Shown here: positions 57,368-64,000 of the stretch, one piece after another
Position numbering within the stretch: position 1 is the first letter of the stretch
Layout: each line of letters starts with the position of its first letter
Assembly: GCA_951799405.1 (NCBI GenBank)
Contig: OX637363.1
Coordinates: 7,688,001 to 7,752,000 of the forward strand
DNA: 64,000 bases
Source: Agapetus fuscipes
Taxonomy: Eukaryota > Arthropoda > Insecta > Trichoptera > Glossosomatidae
Reading direction: 5' to 3'
The notes under the pieces: model-generated
Told to the model about the DNA's origin: nothing
The model's database searches: none
The model's input: the letters and a program-made list of their open reading frames with translations, nothing else
Position numbers and translations under genes: made by a program

Positions 57368-60300
57368 ACAACTTCGAGATTTTTTATTTCGTAGCTTGGG
57401 AATTTGCACTTAATTTTTTTTTTTTTAATTGATTAATTATGTCTTTATTTAACATAATTTGAAATAAAAAAGAAACTTCTATCCGTCCGTCTTTATAAAA
57501 AAGATACATCGAAAAATAATCGGATATTTGTTTTAAAGTTCCAACTTCAAGATTTTTTATTTCGTAGCTTGGGAATTTCCACTTAAATTTTATTGGCTTA
57601 ATTGATTCATTATGTCTTTAATTAACATATTTTGAAATTAAAAAGAAACTTGTATGCGTCCGTGTTTGAAAAAAATTACATAAAAAATAATCGGAATTTT
57701 CTTATAAAGTTCCAACTTCGAGATTTTTTATTTCGTAGCTTGGGAATTTCCACTTAAATTTTATTGGCTTAATTGATTCATTATGTCTTTAATTAACATA
57801 TTTTGAAATTAAAAAGAAACTTGTATGCGTCCGTGTTTGAAAAAAATTACATAAAAAATAATCGGAATTTTCTTATAAAGTTCCAACTTCGACATTTTTT
57901 ATTTCGTAGCTTGGGAATTTCCACTTAAATTTTATTGGCTTAATTGATTCATTATGTCTTTAATTAACATATTTTGAAAATAAAAAGAAACTTGTATGCG
58001 TCCGTGTTTGAAAAAAATTACATCAAAAATAATCGGAATTTTCTTATAAAGTACCAACTTCGAGATTATTTATTTCGTAGCTTGGGAATTTCCACTTAAA
58101 TTTTATTGGCTTAATTGATTCATTATGTCTTTAATTAACATATTTTGAAATAAAAAAGAAACTTGTATGCGTCCGTGTTTGAAAAAAATTACATCAAAAA
58201 TAATCGGAATTTTCTTATAAAGTTCCAACTTCGAGATTTTTTATTTCGTAGCTTGGGAATTTCCACTTAAATTTTATTGGCTTAATTGATTCATTATGTC
58301 TTTAATTAACATATTTTGAAATTAAAAAGAAACTTGTATGCGTCCGTGTTTGAAAAAAATTACATAAAAAATAATCGGAATTTTCTTATAAAGTTCCAAC
58401 TTCGAGATTTTTTATTTCGTAGCTTGGGAATTTCCACTTAAATTTTATTGGCTTAATTGATTCATTATGTCTTTAATTAACATATTTTGAAATTAAAAAG
58501 AAACTTGTATGCGTCCGTGTTTGAAAAAAATTACATCAAAAATAATCGGAATTTTCTTATAAAGTTCCAACTTCGACATTTTTTATTTCGTAGCTTGGGA
58601 ATTTCCACTTAAATTTTATTGGCTTAATTGATTCATTATGTCTTTAATTAACATATTTTGAAATTAAAAAGAAACTTGTATGCGTCCGTGTTTGAAAAAA
58701 ATTACATAAAAAATAATCGGAATTTTCTTATAAAGTTCCAACTTCGACATTTTTTATTTCGTAGCTTGGGAATTTCCACTTAAATTTTATTGGCTTAATT
58801 GATTCATTATGTCTTTAATTAACATATTTTGAAATTAAAAAGAAACTTGTATGCGTCCGTGTTTGAAAAAAATTACATAAAAAATAATCGGAATTTTCTT
58901 ATAAAGTTCCAACTTCGACATTTTTTATTTCGTAGCTTGGGAATTTCCACTTAAATTTTATTGGCTTAATTGATTGATTATGTCTTTAATTAACATATTT
59001 TGAAATTAAAAAGAAACTTGTATGCGTCCGTGTTTGAAAAAAATTACATCAAAAATAATCGGAATTTTCTTATAAAGTACCAACTTCGAGATTATTTATT
59101 TCGTAGCTTGGGAATTTCCACTTAAATTTTATTGGCTTAATTGATTCATTATGTCTTTAATTAACATATTTTGAAATAAAAAAGAAACTTGTATGCGTCC
59201 GTGTTTGAAAAAAATTACATCAAAAATAATCGGAATTTTCTTATAAAGTTCCAACTTCGAGATTTTTTATTTCGTAGCTTGGGAATTTCCACTTAAATTT
59301 TATTGGCTTAATTGATTCATTATGTCTTTAATTAACATATTTTGAAATTAAAAAGAAACTTGTATGCGTCCGTGTTTGAAAAAAATTACATAAAAAATAA
59401 TCGGAATTTTCTTATAAAGTTCCAACTTCGACATTTTTTATTTCGTAGCTTGGGAATTTCCACTTAAATTTTATTGGCTTAATTGATTGATTATGTCTTT
59501 AATTAACATATTTTGAAATAAAAAAGAAACTTGTATGCGTCCGTGTTTGAAAAAAATTACATCAAAAATAATCGGAATTTTCTTATAAAGTTCCAACTTC
59601 GAGATTTTTTATTTCGTAGCTTGGGAATTTCCACTTAAATTTTATTGGCTTAATTGATTCATTATGTCTTTAATTAACATATTTTGAAATTAAAAAGAAA
59701 CTTGTATGCGTCCGTGTTTGAAAAAAATTACATAAAAAATAATCGGAATTTTCTTATAAAGTTCCAACTTCGACATTTTTTATTTCGTAGCTTGGGAATT
59801 TCCACTTAAATTTTATTGGCTTAATTGATTGATTATGTCTTTAATTAACATATTTTGAAATTAAAAAGAAACTTGTATGCGTCCGTGTTTGAAAAAAATT
59901 ACATCAAAAATAATCGGAATTTTCTTATAAAGTACCAACTTCGAGATTATTTATTTCCTAGCTTGGGAATTTCCACTAAAATTTTATTGGCTTAATTGAT
60001 TCATTATGTCTTTAATTAACATATTTTGAAATTAAAAAGAAACTTGTATGCGTCCGTGTTTGAAAAAAATTACATAAAAAATAATCGGAATTTTCTTATA
60101 AAGTTCCAACTTCGAGATTTTTTATTTCGTAGCTTGGGAATTTCCACTTAAATTTTATTGGCTTAATTGATTGATTATGTCTTTAATTAACATATTTTGA
60201 AATTAAAAAGAAACTTGTATGCGTCCGTGTTTGAAAAAAATTACATAAAAAATAATCGGAATTTTCTTATAAAGTTCCAACTTCGACATTTTTTATTTCG

Positions 60301-61984
60301 TAGCTTGGGAATTTCCACTTAAATTTTATTGGCTTAATTGATTGATTATGTCTTTAATTAACATATTTTGAAATTAAAAAGAAACTTGTATGCGTCCGTG
60401 TTTGAAAAAAATTACATCAAAAATAATCGGAATTTTCTTATAAAGTACCAACTTCGAGATTATTTATTTCGTAGCTTGGGAATTTCCACTTAAATTTTAT
60501 TGGCTTAATTGATTCATTATGTCTTTAATTAATATATTTTGAAATTAAAAAGAAACTTGTATGCGTCCGTGTTTGAAAAAAATTACATAAAAAATAATCG
60601 GAATTTTCTTATAAAGTTCCAACTTCGACATTTTTTATTTCGTAGCTTGGGAATTTCCACTTAAATTTTATTGGCTTAATTGATTGATTATGTCTTTAAT
60701 TAACATATTTTGAAATTAAAAAGAAACTTGTATGCGTCCGTGTTTGAAAAAAATTACATCAAAAATAATCGGAATTTTCTTATAAAGTACCAACTTCGAG
60801 ATTATTTATTTCGTAGCTTGGGAATTTCCACTAAAATTTTATTGGCTTAATTGATTCATTATGTCTTTAGTTAACATATTTTGAAATTAAAAAGAAACTT
60901 GTATGCGTCCGTGTTTGAAAAAAATTACATAAAAAATAATCGGAATTTTCTTATAAAGTTCCAACTTCGACATTTTTTATTTCGTAGCTTGGGAATTTCC
61001 ACTTAAATTTTATTGGCTTAATTGATTGATTATGTCTTTAATTAACATATTTTGAAATTAAAAAGAAACTTGTATGCGTCCGTGTTTGAAAAAAATTACA
61101 TCAAAAATAATCGGAATTTTCTTATAAAGTACCAACTTCGAGATTATTTATTTCGTAGCTTGGGAATTTCCACTTAAATTTTATTGGCTTAATTGATTCA
61201 TTATGTCTTTAATTAACATATTTTGAAATTAAAAAGAAACTTGTATGCGTCCGTGTTTGAAAAAAATTACATAAAAAATAATCGGAATTTTCTTATAAAG
61301 TTCCAACTTCGAGATTTTTTATTTCGTAGCTTGGGAATTTCCACTTAAATTTTATTGGCTTAATTGATTCAATATGTCTTTAATTAACATATTTCGAAAT
61401 AAAAAAGAAACTTGTATGCGTCCGTGTTTGAAAAAAATTACATCAAAAATAATCGGAATTTTCTTATAAAGTTCCAACTTCGAGATTTTTTATTTCGTAG
61501 CTTGGGAATTTCCACTTATATTTTATTGGCTTAATTGATTGATTATGTCTTTAATTAACATAATTTGAAATAAAAAAGAAACTTATATGCGTCCGTGTTT
61601 GAAAAAAATTACATCAAAAATAATCGGAATTTTCTTATAAAGTACCAACTTCGAGATTTTTTATTTCGTAGCTTGGGAATTTCCACTTAAATTTTATTGG
61701 CTTAATTGATTGATTATGTCTTTAATTAACATAATTTGAAATAAAAAAGAAACTTATATGCGTCCGTGTTTGAAAAAAATTACATAAAAAATAATCGGAG
61801 TTTTCTTATAAAGTACCAAATTCTAAAATTTTTATTTCGTAGCTTGGGAATTTCCACTTAAATTTTATTGGCTTAATTGATTCATTATGTATTTAATTAA
61901 CATAATTTGAAATAAAAAAGAAACTCGTATGCGTCCGTGTTTGAAAAAAAATCCATCAAAAAATGTTCAATACTGTTATAAATA
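57368..61984. repeat. 171 bp satellite, 27 units
   Basis: Unit anchors (the TCCAACTTCGA position) fall at 57539, 57710, 57881, 58052 and on to 61814, each exactly 171 bp apart, 27 units with no net indel. Each unit contains TATTTCGTAGCTTGGGAATT, ATTATGTCTTTAATTAACAT and ACTTGTATGCGTCCGTG. The first and the last two units are the most diverged. A degraded extra unit is at about 62160-62310. Variant positions reveal an alternating two-unit pattern in the later half. Confidence 0.97.
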
Positions 61985-62481
61985 TGTAAATTTAAAAGAA
62001 AAAAAAATCATAGTTCGGAACTTTTTACAACTTTGTTTTTAGGTGCGATGATGTATAATATTATATATTTACATAAACTTAAATAAAAAATTGCACTTTA
62101 CTACTTAATTTTCGAAAAACATTCCATCTAAAGAAACTCGGTCAAATTGTTGAAAATGTTCAAATTTCAAATTTTTTTTTTTCGCATCTTGGAAATTTCC
62201 ACTTAAATTTTTTTGGCTCTTTTGATTTATTATAACTTTAATTTACATAAATTAAAATAAAAAAGGAACTTCTATGCGTCTATATCTATGAGAAATTCCA
62301 TTTTACTAAAAGGGCTGTAAGTGGGGGGATCAGAATTTTTCTTTTAAGTAAATGGTTATTTTTAATAGATTTTAGTTTTGTCTTTCAAATTGCATATTTA
62401 AAATTTCATTTTTTTGTTGTTTTATTACATTATAATTAAGTTTTAACTTTTTTTTTTTATATGGGGAAATTTAAATTTTGG
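61985..62481. other. right interior of the TIR element
   Basis: AT-rich; 62160-62310 is a degenerate satellite unit (CGCATCTTGGAAATTTCCAC). No coding frame. Confidence 0.6.
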
Positions 62482-62680
62482 GCTGGCACCTGTCAGGCTG
62501 GCGTCACAGGCGTTAAAATAAACATGCCGGGTTTTTGACAGTTGTTTTAATTTTTGTTTTCTAAAAACGCTTTGAAGCTGTTAAGTGTCATTTTTAACGT
62601 AAATTCTACCTACCAATGAATATTTTGTTTATTTGTCTATTGTTATTGCAGCCAACTTCATTGCTTTTAAAAATCGAAAA

Positions 62681-63357
62681 ATGGCCGACGAACAACCCGC
62701 CATCATTCAAGACGGTAATTTTTATTTCTGTTTTATAAAAAATACTGAGTCTGTTCCTTCTAAAATCACTGTTAAATGTGTATGAAATTGATTATTTTTA
62801 AGAAATCATTTGCACTCTCGATTTCGTGTAGTAGGAAATGTGTTTTTCTGCGATAATAATTTAAGGCGATATCTTTATTTTCCTCAGGGCCGACAACCCC
62901 CGAAGAATTAACCTTGACGTCGCTGGAGCAAAGCCTTCTCAGCTTGGAGAAACTGGACCGTGATTCTCCCGACTTGTGGCCCGAATTAAGTAATAATTCC
63001 TATTTTTACATGTTTAAAATCAAATAGCACGTCTAAGTATTTTTTATATTTTTAAATTAAATGCCGTAAAAAAATGTTTTCAAAACATCTCGCGTAAAGT
63101 TGCCATACTGTCTTTCCCGTTGAGGATTAATAACTGTCAGTCCATCAAACGTATTTTTCAATTTTGAAAATATATTCATTGTGAGATGACTTCTAATAAG
63201 TCGAGAACGAGTGGACAAGAAGACAGCAATGATGATTCCTCGCTTGATGACTTTCCAGTTCCCGGGATTTCCGAGTACGCGGCCCTGCAGTCTCCCAACC
63301 AGTCCCCTCCTGACTGGGCCAGGAGACTCACGCCAGACGACGTGAATCTGATACACC
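62681..63357 (+). CDS. lin-52: LIN52, DREAM/MuvB core subunit, first three coding exons (partial)
   Basis: Exons 62681-62714, 62888-62989, 63259-63357, each with GT donor and AG acceptor in one frame (78 residues so far); the last donor GTGAGT at 63358 leads out of the window. LIN52 bridges the MuvB core to pocket proteins for cell-cycle gene repression. SLEQSLLSLEKLDRDSPDLW matches the vertebrate N-terminus; it keeps the LxSxExL pocket-binding motif (LLSLEKL) and the Ser-Pro that DYRK kinases phosphorylate in human LIN52 (S28). IPGISEYAALQSPNQSPPDW and DDVNLIH match the next conserved block. The third acceptor (TTTCCAG at 63258) was chosen because it restores WPEL-IPGISEY. The C-terminal helix that packs with LIN9 is missing here, about 35-40 residues. 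The start is the first Met; no upstream frame. Confidence 0.92.
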
Positions 63358-63473
63358 GTGAGTAAAACAAATCATAACTACTTAATACATTATTTAAAAT
63401 TGTCTTTAGTATCCAATAAGTTTCCCTTGAAAAAATATAGCTTAATAAAAAATATGTTATTTTTGTTACTTGA

Positions 63474-63665
63474 CCAATAGGAGGCTGGCCACCCACATTG
63501 TAAAAATTTGTTCTATGCCAATGTCACTCCTGTGTCAAGGAAGGACAGCACAAGCTGTAGGGTTTTATTTTGTAAGTACACATGCTGCACGTGTTGGCAA
63601 AAACTTACATGTGTCTGCTTGTGGAGATGCATTATACATGAATCTTAAATGGTGCAACTAAAATT
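63474..63665 (+). mobile_element. T-repeat, diverged, LIN52 intron 3
   Basis: ACTTGACCAATAGGAGGC to TGAATCTTAAATGG, with an internal deletion and no tail. Confidence 0.7.
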
Positions 63666-63711
63666 GCAACTAACATTATAATGATAACTTTTTGTGCCTT
63701 GCCGGGAATTC

Positions 63712-63975
63712 AATCCACGACATCTCGAAAGAATGGATGATGAACGACTAACGAAGAAAGTGTACAATGGAAATGTCAGAGAAAAGCGCGGAAGGGGAAG
63801 GCCGAGGAAAGAATGGTCAGACCAAATAGGTGAGATTGCGAAAGAATGGAACCTGCAGAGTGAGACTAAGAGAAGAGTATGTATGAAAAAGGTGATGAAT
63901 ATTGAGGAAATGAAAGTGGTTTGTAAGGACAGAAAAAAGTGGAGGCGCATCTGCGGAGGTACCGGCCACCCCTAG
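63712..63975 (+). pseudogene. RTE-type reverse transcriptase C-terminal fragment, LIN52 intron 3
   Basis: ERMDDERLTKKVYNGNVREK, RGRGRPRKEWSDQIGEIAKE, MKKVMNIEEMKVVCKDRKKW, CGGTGHP stop. Open frame and well preserved, 5'-truncated, no core. Confidence 0.8.
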
Positions 63976-64000
63976 TGGAACGGCGGCAGGATACGGTACA

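Larger units (their letters stand above)
56829..62513. mobile_element. 5.7 kb TIR element carrying a satellite array
   Basis: Left end ACGCCTGTGACGACAGCC, right end its complement with one mismatch; inverted repeats extend about 32 bp (56829-56860 and 62482-62513). The direct repeat TAAAATAAA flanks both ends (56820-56828, 62514-62522). Inside: a 16 bp subrepeat behind the left TIR, a T-repeat (57073-57318), the 171 bp array, and AT-rich sequence. No transposase frame. A 9 bp duplication would suit a Mutator-like (MULE) element, but TAAAATAAA is low-complexity, so the superfamily is inference. Confidence 0.7.

Noticed and set aside
57368..61984. CRISPR-like array
   Set aside because: Units are whole-length tandem repeats with no unique spacers, in a eukaryotic setting.

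Overview
The window is nuclear DNA of an insect, most likely a moth or butterfly. It is AT-rich and repeat-dense, with spliced genes whose exons are short and flanked by GT/AG sites. One gene carries a ZAD zinc-finger module, which is typical of insects. The repeats (tRNA-headed SINEs, RTE-like and other non-LTR fragments, many fold-back MITEs) look lepidopteran. The order-level call is inference; no rRNA or mitochondrial marker settles it.

Layout. 1-1623 holds the 5' end of a non-LTR retrotransposon on the minus strand (ORF1 plus endonuclease, overlapping by ATGA). 1.6-32 kb is a gene-poor region made of layered transposon debris: two tRNA-derived SINE families (A, tRNA-Gln-like; B) and their A-B dimer, a roughly 255 bp repeat with a (TTAGA)n tail (called T-repeat here), RTE-type reverse-transcriptase 3' ends, LTRs, MITEs, a 16 bp minisatellite, a 5S rRNA-like copy and a transposed piece of the WRAP53 gene. 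32.4-33.6 kb is the last exon of a Tre1/moody-type GPCR. 33.6-41 kb is again repeats.

41.06-50.28 kb is a complete eight-exon gene that joins a CARF (ALS2CR8) DNA-binding-type domain to a ZAD and five C2H2 fingers (692 residues by my joining). 50.5-51.6 kb is a hAT-like element with a perfect 8 bp target duplication. 53.64-56.77 kb (minus) is a complete five-exon WRAP53/TCAB1 homologue (422 residues). 62.68 kb onward (plus) is the start of LIN52, a DREAM/MuvB subunit, which continues past the window.

The most unusual structure lies between the last two genes. A 5.7 kb element with about 32 bp terminal inverted repeats and a 9 bp flanking direct repeat carries 27 copies of a 171 bp satellite with no length change over 4.6 kb. 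Removing it would leave the WRAP53 and LIN52 start codons only 217 bp apart, head to head, so it appears to have landed inside a bidirectional promoter. WRAP53 (RNA trafficking to Cajal bodies) and LIN52 (cell-cycle gene repression) have no known joint pathway; shared promoter use is the only link suggested here. Exon joins, TIRs and target duplications were read by eye; family names come from remembered protein motifs, not searches.
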